Source: Eubacteriales bacterium (GTDB taxonomy: Bacteria; Bacillota; Clostridia; Tissierellales; GPF-1). From it: 54,558 bases of DNA. This document shows positions 15,824-24,671 of this stretch, piece after piece (positions within the stretch are counted from its first letter, which is position 1; each line of letters starts with the position of its first letter). Made by a program: the position numbers and the translations under genes. Location of the stretch: the NCBI GenBank assembly GCA_030625815.1, contig DAOUQF010000025.1:1-54558 (forward strand). Reading direction: 5' to 3'. Under the pieces are notes generated by a model. That model was not told the DNA's origin. It made no database searches and saw only the letters and a program-made list of their open reading frames with translations.

Positions 15824-16477
15824 ATGGGAAAAAGCAGAAAAACAATAGTCGATTGTACGCATATGATTCATGAAGGAATGCCGGTTTTTCCCGGTTCCGA
15901 CAGACCTGTTCTCGATCCTGTATTTACCTTTGACGCGCTGGGATTTCGCGAGAAAAAGTGGACGATATTTTCGCATACGGGAACGCATATGGATGCGCCG
16001 GCACATATGAAGGAAGACGGCAAAACTTTGGATCAGTTCCCGGCTGAAACATTTATGGGGAAGGGGTTTGTTTTGGATGTGCGGGAGTGCACGGCGGAGG
16101 AGATACCTTTGACGAGAATCAAGCCCTTTGAGAAGATCTTGAAAGAGATTGACTTTTTATTGATCCAAACGGGGTGGGAAGTCCATTGGGGAAGTGATCA
16201 GTACTTCGAAGGGTTTTCAGCTTTATCGGCGGAAGCGGCGGAATATTTGATGACGTTTGAATTGAAGGGAATCGGCATTGATGCGATCTCCATTGATCGC
16301 ATGGATACAAAAACATATCCGATTCACAAGATTCTTTTTAGACACAAGAAGGTCATTATTGAAAACCTGAAGAATTTGAGCGTTTTGTCTGGTGTTTTTA
16401 ATTTTCAGGCATTTCCGCTGCATGTGGTGGATGCGGACGGGTCGCCAGTTCGAGCAATTGCCGTCGTTGAGGAATAG
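15824..16477 (+). CDS. Cyclase/kynurenine formamidase-like metal hydrolase
   Basis: A 217-residue protein of the cyclase family (PF04199), which includes kynurenine formamidase and isatin hydrolase. The signature metal-binding motif HTGTHMDAPAH is present, preceded by the HMIHEGMPVFPGS N-terminal block; the C-terminal DAISIDRMD region is also typical. Members hydrolyse cyclic or linear amides with bound divalent metal; substrate unknown here. It is followed after 14 bases by the glycosyltransferase-like gene with a GAAAGGAG site, so the two are probably co-transcribed. Confidence 0.88.
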   Translation: MGKSRKTIVDCTHMIHEGMPVFPGSDRPVLDPVFTFDALGFREKKWTIFSHTGTHMDAPAHMKEDGKTLDQFPAETFMGKGFVLDVRECTAEEIPLTRIKPFEKILKEIDFLLIQTGWEVHWGSDQYFEGFSALSAEAAEYLMTFELKGIGIDAISIDRMDTKTYPIHKILFRHKKVIIENLKNLSVLSGVFNFQAFPLHVVDADGSPVRAIAVVEE

Positions 16478-16491
16478 AAAGGAGAACTGTC

Positions 16492-17379
16492 ATGCATATT
16501 GGTTTTATGATCCAGAATGAATCGATGCTGCCTCATGGGAAACTCTTGATGCAGAGTCTGGAAAAGACAAAATATGAATCGGTGCGAATGATGGTACCGG
16601 AAACGGAGATGGATTTGGTGCAGGAATTGCGTGCCGTGTATCCGGATCCGAAAATCTTGGTGACGCCCTTTTCCATTCCTGAGCGATATCGAAAGTTCCC
16701 CTTTGCCGATAAATTAGTGGGAGCTGCGGTAGCAGAAGCATTGGTAGAGGGGACGCTCTTGTGGATGGATACAGACAGCATCGCGTTTCAAGATTTAAGC
16801 AGCTTGGAGTTGAAAGAGAATACGGCCTTTGCCTATCGGCCTGTGGACAAAAAATTGGTTGGCTGCGAAGACGGAGAGCCATTGACTGCTTTTTGGCAGC
16901 AGATTTACAATGCGTTTGAGTTGGAGGATGAGTTTTCACCCATGAAAACTGGGGTGGAAGAATTGGAGATTCGTCCGTATTTCAATGCTGGATTTTTTAT
17001 TCTGCGCACGGAAAGAGGGATTCTTCAGTTTTGGCGGGACCGATTCTTTACAATTATTGAACACGAAGAGATGCACCATTACTTTGAGGAACATGTACTC
17101 TTTAAAATATTTATTCACCAGGCGGTTCTTACGGGGGCGGTCTTGGCGAGCACAACAGCCGCTGAACGGCAATTGCTGCCGGGAACTGTGAATTATCCCA
17201 TCTACTTTCATGATCAACATCCCATTCATGATTCAGTTTGTACTTCGAACGATTTGATCAGTTGTCGTTACGACACCTATTTTAATCAGGAGCCGGAAGA
17301 ACAGAATTTCCCGTTTTCGGAGTCGATGAAGTCATGGATTGATGCGGAAGTTTTGAAACTTGGATGGTTTTACGAATAA
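16492..17379 (+). CDS. Glycosyltransferase-like protein (GT-A fold, unknown)
   Basis: A 295-residue cytoplasmic protein. LLWMDTDSIAF gives a DxD motif after a hydrophobic strand, as in nucleotide-sugar transferases of the GT-A fold, and RPYFNAGFFILRT matches the conserved region after it in GT8-like enzymes. The rest has no recognised domain. Sugar donor and acceptor unknown. Partner of the cyclase gene upstream. Confidence 0.5.
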   Translation: MHIGFMIQNESMLPHGKLLMQSLEKTKYESVRMMVPETEMDLVQELRAVYPDPKILVTPFSIPERYRKFPFADKLVGAAVAEALVEGTLLWMDTDSIAFQDLSSLELKENTAFAYRPVDKKLVGCEDGEPLTAFWQQIYNAFELEDEFSPMKTGVEELEIRPYFNAGFFILRTERGILQFWRDRFFTIIEHEEMHHYFEEHVLFKIFIHQAVLTGAVLASTTAAERQLLPGTVNYPIYFHDQHPIHDSVCTSNDLISCRYDTYFNQEPEEQNFPFSESMKSWIDAEVLKLGWFYE

Positions 17380-17401
17380 AAAAGCACGCCTGATGGCGTG
17401 C
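17374..17401 (-). terminator. Terminator for the minus-strand MATE gene
   Basis: Hairpin GCACGCC/GGCGTGC (17384-17390 with 17395-17401). On the minus strand it is followed by TTTTTTATT, so it ends transcription coming from the MATE gene. It abuts the stop codon of the convergent glycosyltransferase-like gene. Confidence 0.8.
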
Positions 17402-17482
17402 GTGCAGTACCCGAATTGAAGTGTCCCAAAATGTTGGATTTTATTGTCTAACTTTCTGGTTCGTTTCAGCTCGGGTGTTTTT

Positions 17483-18811
17483 TTATACCAATGATTTGTT
17501 GGTCCATTTCTTGCTTTTCCAGCGCAGAAACATGGAAAAGCCTCGGATCCATTCGTCCAACAAGAAACCAAACCAAAATCCCGGCAATCCGTACCCGAGA
17601 ACGACGGCAAAGAAGTAACCGCCGACGACGCCAAAAAGCCACATGGAGATCATGGCCATCACAACAGGGAAGATGACATCGCCCGCTCCGCGCAGCCCGT
17701 TGATAAAGATAATGTTGAAGGTGCGCCCGGGTTCCAGGAATGCGTCTACAGCTAGAGTCGCGGCACCGATGGCGAGAATTTCGGGATTATCCGTATAAAG
17801 TCCAATTAAGTTGCCTCCGAAAAGGAAGAGTCCGAGTCCGGTAAACAAGGAAAGCATAAAGGAGATTTTAAAATTGCGAAGTCCGATATCATAGGCTTCT
17901 TCTATTCGCTTTGCGCCAACGGCCTGCCCGATCATGATCTGGGTTGCTTGTCCGATCGCGATGGCGAAGAGAAAGGCAAACCAGCAAATGGACCAGGCGT
18001 AGGTGCGCGTGACATAGGAGACTTCTCCGATGGATACAAGGATCAGGGACATAACAACCGTTTGAGAAACGGAATACGACATGTTTTCCAGGGCGGCTGG
18101 AAGTCCGATTTTCATCAAATTCTTAAGAACCTGTTTGGGTTTGTCAAAGATATGCCGAAACATTTCAAAGGGAACCACTTTTTTAAAGAGGAAAGCATAG
18201 GCGACGATCGTTGCGAGAAAGCGGCTGGCTGTGGTGGCGATGGCTACCCCTTGCGCGCCCAGAACAGGAGCGCCGAAAAGACCAAAGATCAATACCGCAT
18301 CTCCAAAGATGTTCAAGATATTCATGCCGAGACTGATCAGCATGGTTTGTTTGGTGTATCCGTGGCTGCGGATGATTACGGCCGCGGTGTTCAGCAATGC
18401 CTGCAGGAATAACGCTCCGCCGACAATCTGAATATAGTCTGCGGCATGCTCCATTAGGTCCGGGGTCACACCCATTAGAACCAAGATGTTACGGCCCCAA
18501 ATCAGCATGGGCAAACTGACGGCAATACCTAAGAATAGATTCATCACAATGGAGACGGAACTGACGCGCTCAATCTCCAGTTTGTTTTTTGCGCCAACAT
18601 TTTGCGCGACCAAGACAGCGGTACCCGCTGAAATGATGGCGAAGATCAGGTTTAAGTTGCCGATCAGCTGATTGGCAGCGCCAACGGCGCCGGCAGCCAG
18701 GTCGCTGTATTTGCTGAGCATATAAATATCAGCCACTCCAAGGAGCATAAAGAGTAGGGTTTCTATAAAAATCGGCGCGGCAAGCCGAAAGAGTTGATTT
18801 TTTGTCGACAT
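17483..18811 (-). CDS. MATE family efflux transporter
   Basis: A 442-residue twelve-helix transporter of the MATE family (NorM/DinF type) that exports drugs or metabolites in exchange for Na+ or H+. Typical features: the N-terminal APIFIETLLFMLLGVADIYML segment, the duplicated six-helix halves, GQAVGAKRIEEA in the second half and NGLRGAGDVIFP near the end. GAGGAT precedes the ATG at 18811. The promoter (18850-18878) overlaps a TTGA-n4-TCAA palindrome typical of MarR operators. Confidence 0.93.
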   Translation of the reverse strand: MSTKNQLFRLAAPIFIETLLFMLLGVADIYMLSKYSDLAAGAVGAANQLIGNLNLIFAIISAGTAVLVAQNVGAKNKLEIERVSSVSIVMNLFLGIAVSLPMLIWGRNILVLMGVTPDLMEHAADYIQIVGGALFLQALLNTAAVIIRSHGYTKQTMLISLGMNILNIFGDAVLIFGLFGAPVLGAQGVAIATTASRFLATIVAYAFLFKKVVPFEMFRHIFDKPKQVLKNLMKIGLPAALENMSYSVSQTVVMSLILVSIGEVSYVTRTYAWSICWFAFLFAIAIGQATQIMIGQAVGAKRIEEAYDIGLRNFKISFMLSLFTGLGLFLFGGNLIGLYTDNPEILAIGAATLAVDAFLEPGRTFNIIFINGLRGAGDVIFPVVMAMISMWLFGVVGGYFFAVVLGYGLPGFWFGFLLDEWIRGFSMFLRWKSKKWTNKSLV

Positions 18812-18834
18812 GGGGGAATCCTCATTTCTTTTAG

Positions 18835-18878
18835 TTGAGTAGTCAAACTATTATACGTGGTACATATGGAAAGGACAA
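18835..18878 (-). promoter_or_regulatory. Promoter and MarR-type operator of the MATE gene
   Basis: On the minus strand a perfect -10 TATAAT (18850-18855) lies 17 bases from TTGTCC (18873-18878). Just downstream of the -10 is the inverted repeat TTGAGTAGTCAA (18835-18846), resembling the operators bound by MarR-family repressors of drug pumps. Confidence 0.5.
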
Positions 18879-19036
18879 GGGATTATATGGTGAATGTCGG
18901 TAAATATTGAGAATAGTACATAGCCCTATAGGTATGCACTGAGTGAGCCAATGGCTCAGAAGAGAGATTATGATCTCTCTTCTTTATCATTTACGGCTGC
19001 CGATATTGAATAGGTAGATCTAACCGTGCAACAGAC
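18879..19036. other. Intergenic region with an orphan hairpin
   Basis: No gene is seen between the MATE promoter and the small frame at 19037. It contains a 10-bp perfect stem (18959-18968 with 18973-18982) followed by TTTATC, which looks like a plus-strand terminator, preceded by a short TGAGCC/GGCTCA hairpin (about 18944-18958). No coding frame feeds this terminator, so it may end an untranslated leader or a lost gene. Confidence 0.5.
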
Positions 19037-19135
19037 ATGAATTTTAAAGTGGATGGCGAAACCGCACCAAAAGCAATGGATGCAGGGGTAATTGTTGCAG
19101 CAGCGGCCGTTTTTTTTTGGGTTGAAATGGGGTAA
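19037..19135 (+). other. Possible 32-residue peptide or gene fragment
   Basis: ATG 19037 to TAA 19133-19135 encodes a short peptide beginning MNFKVDGETAPKAMDAG, with an alanine-rich hydrophobic end. The amino-acid composition and in-frame periodicity look protein-like, but no ribosome binding site precedes it. It may be the remnant of a longer gene. Family not recognised. Confidence 0.3.
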
Positions 19136-19163
19136 AGAAAAGAGTAAGAAGGGATGTGATGAG

Positions 19164-20189
19164 ATGTTGCTGTCAGGATTTTTATTGATCCTTGTGATCA
19201 TACTCGTATATTTGCTGATTATTGTTTTTTTCCCAATTATGCGGGAACCGGTGATCAGGATAAGAAATCAATCCAGAGAGAGTAGTGTGCCTGAAAATCG
19301 GGAAGAGATCGAATATCAGGTGGAAGGGGAAACTATCCGCGGTTGGCTCTACCTTCCGGAAGGAAAAGCGGATCTGGTGCCTTGTATTATTTTGAGTCAT
19401 GGCTTTGGCGGAACCAAGGATGCGCTTTTGGAGCAGTATGCCCTTCGATTCAATGAAGCCGGCTATGTGGCGCTTACATATGACTACCGTCACTTTGGAG
19501 AAAGCGACGGAGAACCCAGGCAATTCTATTCTGCTACAAAGCAGGAAGAGGATCTTCGGGGAGCGATTGACTATGCCCGGCATCGAAAGGAAATTGATTG
19601 CAAGCGGATTGTGCTTTGGGGGACTTCGGCATCCGGTGGATATGGACTGATTGTGGCGGCTGAGAACCCAACTATTGCTGGTGTGATTGCGCAGTGCCCG
19701 GCATTGGATAAAGATATTGATGGACGGGTCGCCTTGGAACGGGAAGGATGGAGATTCTTTCTCAAACTCTTTGTTCATGCGCAACGGGATCGAGGGAGAG
19801 GGCGATTGGGGCTATCGCCTCATTATATTCCCATTGTCGGGAGACCCGGTGAAACCGCTATGGTGACGGCGTCCGGTGCCTATGAAGGGTATCATGATCT
19901 GCTTTTTCATGCGCCGACCTTTCAGAATCGGGTATGCGCGCAGGTGCTGTTGACGGGGCAGGGGGAGAATCCATCTTTGTTTGCTGCACATGTGCATTGT
20001 CCAACATTGCTTGTTGCCTGTGAGAAGGATACCTTGGTCAGCATGGAATCGGTTGAAAAAGTGGCAAAGATCATGGGGGATCAATGTCGCGTTATAACCT
20101 ATCCCATTGATCATTTTGAGATTTATCAGGGGGAGGATTTTGAGCATGCAATTCAGGATATGCTTGAATTTCTAGAGGGAATCTTCTAG
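19164..20189 (+). CDS. Membrane-anchored alpha/beta hydrolase
   Basis: A 341-residue alpha/beta hydrolase. Residues 1-22 are a hydrophobic N-terminal anchor. SHGFGGTKD forms the oxyanion region, WGTSASGG carries the nucleophile serine, the acid is in ACEKDTLV and the histidine in IDHFEIY. The layout matches serine esterases/peptidases of the COG1073 group; substrate unknown. I chose ATG 19164 because AAGGGATGTGATGAG precedes it; the longer frame from 19092 overlaps the peptide-like frame at 19037 and has no ribosome site. Confidence 0.85.
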   Translation: MLLSGFLLILVIILVYLLIIVFFPIMREPVIRIRNQSRESSVPENREEIEYQVEGETIRGWLYLPEGKADLVPCIILSHGFGGTKDALLEQYALRFNEAGYVALTYDYRHFGESDGEPRQFYSATKQEEDLRGAIDYARHRKEIDCKRIVLWGTSASGGYGLIVAAENPTIAGVIAQCPALDKDIDGRVALEREGWRFFLKLFVHAQRDRGRGRLGLSPHYIPIVGRPGETAMVTASGAYEGYHDLLFHAPTFQNRVCAQVLLTGQGENPSLFAAHVHCPTLLVACEKDTLVSMESVEKVAKIMGDQCRVITYPIDHFEIYQGEDFEHAIQDMLEFLEGIF

Positions 20190-20201
20190 GCGGTATGATT
20201 C

Positions 20202-20243
20202 TCATCAAAAAGGTTTCCAGTAAAATGGGAGCCTTTTTGATGA
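20202..20243 (+). terminator. Likely terminator after the hydrolase gene
   Basis: A long stem (20202-20218 with 20227-20243, one mismatch plus a wobble) with an AGTAAAAT loop. The T5 run is inside the stem rather than after it. Confidence 0.5.
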
Positions 20244-20490
20244 AGACTATCTTGATGAACCCTATCTGGTTTATCGCAAGAATTGTCCGGTCGCAGTTCC
20301 TTATTTTGGGTATACTAAAAGCGACTTGAGGAGGAATATGCGATGCAAGAAGTGATGCGGGAGAAATCTTGATGCGATATGTGCGAAAGCGCAAAATGCA
20401 GCATGCGACCCTTCGAATTCGGAGAGGGGAACGGATTGACGATGTTGCCTTGACTTGAGCCAATTGGAATCGAAGAATTAGAATCTTTAG
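20244..20490 (+). other. Degenerate coding-like remnants
   Basis: No intact gene. Frame fragments such as YLDEPYLVYRKNCPVAVPYF (from about 20249, ending at TGA near 20357) and a short basic frame from 20371 (MRYVRKRKMQHATLRIRRGE) suggest decayed coding sequence. No family recognised. Confidence 0.3.
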
Positions 20491-20501
20491 GAGGGAGAAA
20501 G

Positions 20502-20981
20502 ATGGAGAATTATTTAAGCGAAGTTTTCTTTGAGACCTTGCCGGATTTGACGGTGTTTAGTGCAGTGGTAATTAGCAAGAACCCGGAGGAGGAAGTCATT
20601 GCTTTCATGGAGAGGTGGATCGAAGAACATCCAGGTTTGAAGGCGGATCGACGGTTTGGGTTCGATGTTCCCGTATCGATGGCGCAACAGGATGAGGGAT
20701 TGCGCGGATATGAGTATTGGATTTCAGTTACAGGGGAAGTGAAAGTTGCCAACGGAGTGTCAATCAAGACGGTTGACGGTGCAAAATACGCGGTGATCCG
20801 TATTGCGGATCCATTTTCAGATCCCTTTAATCGAATCGGAAAGGGCTGGGGCCGTTTGGTGCAATGGGTCAAGGAGAATGCCTTGCCGGAAGAACATGCT
20901 GAGGGCGTAAGGTATTGCTTGGAAGAAGTGAAAGAGATTGATGGCGAAACGGTGATGGATATTTATATGGCCATTGAATAA
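20502..20981 (+). CDS. GyrI-like small-molecule-binding protein
   Basis: A 159-residue stand-alone GyrI-like/AraC effector-binding domain (PF06445). The C-terminal pattern, a Glu-rich CLEEVKEIDGETVMDIYMAI ending, is typical, as is the VDGAKYAVIRI strand. Such domains bind hydrophobic small molecules, as in Rob or BmrR, but here no DNA-binding domain is attached. ATG 20502 follows TAGGAGGGAG. Its own terminator follows, so it is a single-gene unit. Confidence 0.8.
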   Translation: MENYLSEVFFETLPDLTVFSAVVISKNPEEEVIAFMERWIEEHPGLKADRRFGFDVPVSMAQQDEGLRGYEYWISVTGEVKVANGVSIKTVDGAKYAVIRIADPFSDPFNRIGKGWGRLVQWVKENALPEEHAEGVRYCLEEVKEIDGETVMDIYMAIE

Positions 20982-20989
20982 GGGGAAGG

Positions 20990-21019
20990 AACACGCCTTG
21001 ATAAGGGGCGTGTTTTTTT
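20990..21019 (+). terminator. Terminator after the GyrI-like gene
   Basis: Stem AACACGCC (20990-20997) / GGCGTGTT (21007-21014) followed by a T run. Confidence 0.9.
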
Positions 21020-21100
21020 ATGCAAAAAAGTTTGTGATACAATCGGACATAATAGGGAGTTTGTTCGTTATATAAACGGGAGGAAAGGAAGGGGTAGAAG

Positions 21101-22156
21101 ATGTTAAAACTATTAAAACAGCTTGTGAAAATTGATTCTTCAAGTCGAGAGGGGGCAAACCAGGCGGTGGAACTGGCAGCGGCTTATCTGAAGGCGCATG
21201 GCGTGGAAGGGGAAATTCTGACCTGCGAGGGGTGGAAGAGTTATGTGGCTGAGCTTGGGCAAGGGGGAAAAACCTTGATTTGGAATGGTCATTTGGATGT
21301 GGTTTCTGGTCGTGCCGATCAATTTGATCCCATTGAGCAAGAGGGACGCTTGATTGGTCGGGGGACTGCCGATATGAAGGGCGGCTGTGTCGCCATGATG
21401 GAAGCTTTTATTGCCTTGAAGGATCAGCCGCTTTCCACAAAGGTCATGCTTCAATTGGTTCCCGATGAAGAAATTGGCGGGATCCATGGAACGAAGCATT
21501 TGGTGGATCAGGGCTATTTGGGTGATTTTGTGATCTGCACGGAACCGACACAAATGAAGGTTTCTCTGCAGGCGAAGGGAATCTTGCGGGTATTGGTGCA
21601 TAGTTATGGGAAAGCTGCCCATGGAAGCCGGCCGTGGGAGGGTGAGAATGCCATAGTCAAAGCCATGGAAAATGTCGAACGAATCAAAGTCTTGCCGATT
21701 CTGAACGAAGGATCCTCCTTCTATGAGAAATCATCGGTGAACTTAGCCTTTATCCGTGGGGGCGATATTTATAATCGCGTGCCGGATGCCTGCACCCTTG
21801 GGCTGGATATTCGTTATGTGCCGCATTTGAATGCAGAGGAGATTGTTGCCGCCATCGAAGAGAGCGTTGACGGGAAGATTGAAATCGAAGCGATGGAACC
21901 TGGTGTATGTGTCGAGGAAGAGGCAAAAGAGATTCAACAACTGAAGGATTCGATGTCGGTTGTATCACCAGATTTGTCCTTGGAAACGACAGCACAGCAT
22001 GGCGCGTCTGATGGAAGGTTCTTTTCGGGGCGAGGAATTCCGGCAATCGAGTTTGGTCCTACAGGGGATGCGTGGCATGGCGATAACGAATATGTTGAGT
22101 TGAAATCTCTGGAACAATTGCGAGATATCTTGATTCATTATGCGCAACACTTTTAA
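21101..22156 (+). CDS. M20 family peptidase/deacylase (ArgE/DapE-like)
   Basis: A 351-residue zinc-dependent aminoacylase or peptidase of the M20 family. The co-catalytic metal ligands are visible: His in GHLDVV, Asp in GTADMKGG, the general base pair in VPDEEIGG, Glu in CTEPT and the C-terminal His in DAWHGDNEYVEL. The dimerisation domain is inserted at about residues 165-275. Substrate not predictable from sequence. AGGAAAGGAAGGG precedes the ATG. The MFS gene follows after about 60 bases. Confidence 0.92.
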   Translation: MLKLLKQLVKIDSSSREGANQAVELAAAYLKAHGVEGEILTCEGWKSYVAELGQGGKTLIWNGHLDVVSGRADQFDPIEQEGRLIGRGTADMKGGCVAMMEAFIALKDQPLSTKVMLQLVPDEEIGGIHGTKHLVDQGYLGDFVICTEPTQMKVSLQAKGILRVLVHSYGKAAHGSRPWEGENAIVKAMENVERIKVLPILNEGSSFYEKSSVNLAFIRGGDIYNRVPDACTLGLDIRYVPHLNAEEIVAAIEESVDGKIEIEAMEPGVCVEEEAKEIQQLKDSMSVVSPDLSLETTAQHGASDGRFFSGRGIPAIEFGPTGDAWHGDNEYVELKSLEQLRDILIHYAQHF

Positions 22157-22215
22157 CGAGGATTTTTTCATTTGGCGGGTAAAGGGGTTATAAGAAAATC
22201 AAAGAAGGTGAAAGC

Positions 22216-23493
22216 ATGTTTCATGAATTAGTCAGTATCTTCTCTCAATATCGGGGATTGTCCCGTTCCGCCTATGTCATTTTTATCGCTCGCATTGTCA
22301 CCAATATGGGGGCGTTTATCTGGCCGTTGTTAACCCTGATTCTGTCTCGGAAGATCGGGTATTCGGTATCGGAAATCGCGATGCTTTCCGTGATGATCGG
22401 ATTGATTTTTCTGCCGGCAAATATTATCGGCGGGAAGTTGGCGGACAAATATAGCAGAAAAAAAATTATTATTATTTTTGATATCATCAGCGTATGTTTC
22501 TTTATGGCTTGCGCGGCGGTGGAGCCGGGCAATCTGATGACCTTTTTCTTTGTGATGGCGGGGCTGTTCGCGAATATGGAGCATCCGGCATTCGAGGCAT
22601 TAATTGCGGATTCAACCAAGCCGCAGGAGCGGGAAAAGGTGTACTCGCTCTCTTACTTAGGACACAATCTTGGGTTTATGTTCGGAGCCGCCATTGGCGG
22701 CATGCTCTTTGAAAACTATCTGTCGTTAGCCTTTGTTTTGGATGGCGTGACAACGATCAGTTCGACTATTCTCATTATTCTTTTCGTGAAAGTCTTGAAT
22801 GTGGAAGACTTTAAGGAAGAGGAACGGAATGAATATGAAGATCATGCGGGAGAAGGGGTTACAACCTTCCAAATTTTAAAGGAACGAAAATCCCTTTGGA
22901 TTCAAATCGTGGTTGCCTTGTTTGCTGCCTTTATCTATGATCAATGGTCTTTTGCGCTGCCGCTGTATATGACGAAAATATTTAAAGCGGATGCAGGACA
23001 GTACTTTGGGCTCGTCGCCAGTTTCAACGCCTTTGTGGTGATTTCCTTTACACCGATTATGACGCGTGTCTTGGTGAGGTGGCGGGAATTGAGGAAGGTC
23101 ATGTTGGGATTGGGTTTGTTTTCCTTCAGCTATTTGTTTTTACTGGGGACACAAGCCTACTGGATTTTCTTTGTCATGATGTTTGTCTTCACCTTGGGCG
23201 AGATTATCAACATGCTGGGCTCGGCGCCGTTTATCAGCCGTCGCGCGCCAGCATCTCACCGGGGACGGGTGAACAGCTATCGCAGTATCGCCTACTTTGT
23301 TGGCGGTGTGGGTGGTCGCGTTGTGATGGGCACCCTCATTGAGCGGTATTCCTATGCGACGGCGTTCTCCTTTTTAAGTGTTGTCGGCATTGGGGCAATT
23401 TTGTTAGTTGCATACAACTATCGGGTGGATCAGCGGATTTTTCCGAAACTCTATCAAATCTCAGAAGAGAAAATCGGCGAAGAAATTTCTTGA
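22216..23493 (+). CDS. MFS transporter
   Basis: A 425-residue twelve-helix major facilitator. The loop 2-3 signature is GGKLADKYSRKKIII, and the central loop is acidic (about residues 200-218). The sequence ADSTKPQEREKVYSLSYLGHNLGFMFG resembles drug-exporter-like MFS proteins (DHA1 type). Substrate unknown. GAAGGTG precedes the ATG. Its last codons overlap the -35 of the following T-box promoter. Confidence 0.9.
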   Translation: MFHELVSIFSQYRGLSRSAYVIFIARIVTNMGAFIWPLLTLILSRKIGYSVSEIAMLSVMIGLIFLPANIIGGKLADKYSRKKIIIIFDIISVCFFMACAAVEPGNLMTFFFVMAGLFANMEHPAFEALIADSTKPQEREKVYSLSYLGHNLGFMFGAAIGGMLFENYLSLAFVLDGVTTISSTILIILFVKVLNVEDFKEEERNEYEDHAGEGVTTFQILKERKSLWIQIVVALFAAFIYDQWSFALPLYMTKIFKADAGQYFGLVASFNAFVVISFTPIMTRVLVRWRELRKVMLGLGLFSFSYLFLLGTQAYWIFFVMMFVFTLGEIINMLGSAPFISRRAPASHRGRVNSYRSIAYFVGGVGGRVVMGTLIERYSYATAFSFLSVVGIGAILLVAYNYRVDQRIFPKLYQISEEKIGEEIS

Positions 23494-23518
23494 CACAATC
23501 CCTTTATTGCTTTACACT
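23490..23518 (+). promoter_or_regulatory. Sigma-A promoter of the T-box operon
   Basis: TTGACA (23490-23495), exactly 17 bases, TACACT (23513-23518). The -35 overlaps the stop codon of the MFS gene. Transcription would begin around 23525, giving a leader of about 300 bases. Confidence 0.85.
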
Positions 23519-23534
23519 ACTAAAGTAACAAGAA

Positions 23535-23800
23535 GGACGATGAGAAGAACAAGTAGAGACAATCCCGCTTTTGTAGAGAGATTCCGGCTGGTGAAAGGAA
23601 TCAAAGCAATTGCCTTGAACACCTCTTTGAGTTGGGCACCGAAATCCATGATGGAGAGTAGGCTGTACCCGGGTATGCGCCCGTTATCCCGCAGAAGTGT
23701 GATTGCACTTCATGAGGTGGTTGCCGCGAGGCAATCATAAAGCAAGGTGGAACCACGGGAAACTTTCTCGTCCTTCGTATTTCGGAGGACGAGTTTTTTA
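23535..23800 (+). promoter_or_regulatory. T-box leader, specifier probably ACC (Thr)
   Basis: Leader RNA that reads tRNA charging. The T-box sequence AAGGTGGAACCACGGGA is at 23744-23760 and a terminator at 23767-23799 competes with it. Stem I shows AGTAGA (loop E side), a GATTCC/GGAATC distal stem with GGCTGGTGAAA, and GAA-C-ACC at 23617-23623. Aligning this with the known GAA-A-GGC of glycine T-boxes makes ACC (23621-23623) the specifier, that is Thr. The UGGA bulge calls for a tRNA with U at the discriminator position, as I recall for Firmicute tRNA-Thr. The class is certain; the amino acid is inferred. Confidence 0.88.
23767..23799 (+). terminator. T-box attenuator terminator
   Basis: Stem CTCGTCCT (23767-23774) / AGGACGAG (23786-23793) and a T6 tail; alternative to the antiterminator formed by the T-box sequence. 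Confidence 0.9.
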
Positions 23801-23824
23801 TTTTGATTAAAGGGAGAGAATAAA

Positions 23825-24655
23825 ATGAAAAAAATGATGATTTTGGTTTTGGCAGTTTTGATGACGATGGGTGTTTTTGCAGGATGTGCAGCGGAAAAAC
23901 CGGTGACGGAAGAGCCTGCGGCAGAGCTTTCTGGTTATGAAGCCCTAGTGGAACGCGGATATGTAATTGTTGGTTTGGATGACACCTTTGCCCCATTGGG
24001 ATTTCGAACAACGGATGGCGAATTGGTTGGATTTGATGTAGACTTGGCAAAAGAAGTATTCGCTCGTTTGGACTTGGAAGTGCGATTCCAACCGATTGAC
24101 TGGTCCATGAAAGAGACGGAATTGAATTCAGGAAATATCGACATGATCTGGAATGGCTATACGATTACACCGGAACGGGAAGAGAAGGTTGCCTTTTCAA
24201 CACCGTATTTAAAGAACCGTCAGGTCATCGTTGTTTTGCCGGAATCTGGAATTACAACGAAAGCGGATTTGGCTGGCAAGAATGTTGCCTGCCAGAGCGA
24301 GTCGAGTGCATATGCTGCAATTGTAGCGGATGAAGCCTTCACGGCGGCATTGGATGGCGGAGCGCCAATTGCATTTGATACCAACAATGAAGCGTTTATG
24401 GATTTGGAAGCTGGACGTGTAAACGCCTTGGTTGCAGATGAGATTATGGCAATGTACTATATCGGTGAAAAAGGCGTTGAGAACTATATCGTATTGGATG
24501 AAGACTTTGGCAAGGAAGAATACGGCATTGGATTCAGAAAAGGCGATTCAGAGTTGGTTCAAAAAGTGAATGAAACCTTGGATGCGATGAAAGAAGACGG
24601 AGCGGCAGCGAAAGTTTCCACGGTTTACTTCGGCAAAGATATTGTAAACAAGTAG
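23825..24655 (+). CDS. Amino-acid ABC transporter substrate-binding lipoprotein
   Basis: A 276-residue family 3 periplasmic-type binding protein, secreted and lipid-anchored: signal peptide MKKMMILVLAVLMTMGVF with lipobox FAGC (Cys22). The mature part has the classic polar amino acid fold (VGLDDTFAPLGFR, GFDVDLAKEVFARL, NGYTITPEREEKVAFSTPY). It delivers an amino acid to the permease and ATPase encoded next. The T-box upstream ties its synthesis to starvation for one amino acid, probably Thr. GGGAGAG precedes the ATG. Confidence 0.93.
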   Translation: MKKMMILVLAVLMTMGVFAGCAAEKPVTEEPAAELSGYEALVERGYVIVGLDDTFAPLGFRTTDGELVGFDVDLAKEVFARLDLEVRFQPIDWSMKETELNSGNIDMIWNGYTITPEREEKVAFSTPYLKNRQVIVVLPESGITTKADLAGKNVACQSESSAYAAIVADEAFTAALDGGAPIAFDTNNEAFMDLEAGRVNALVADEIMAMYYIGEKGVENYIVLDEDFGKEEYGIGFRKGDSELVQKVNETLDAMKEDGAAAKVSTVYFGKDIVNK

Positions 24656-24671
24656 AGAGAGGGTTGAAACG

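Noticed and set aside
16505-16939. Minus-strand frame (144 codons) opposite the glycosyltransferase-like gene
   Set aside because: Shadow frame without start context; the plus-strand gene shows DxD and strand patterns.
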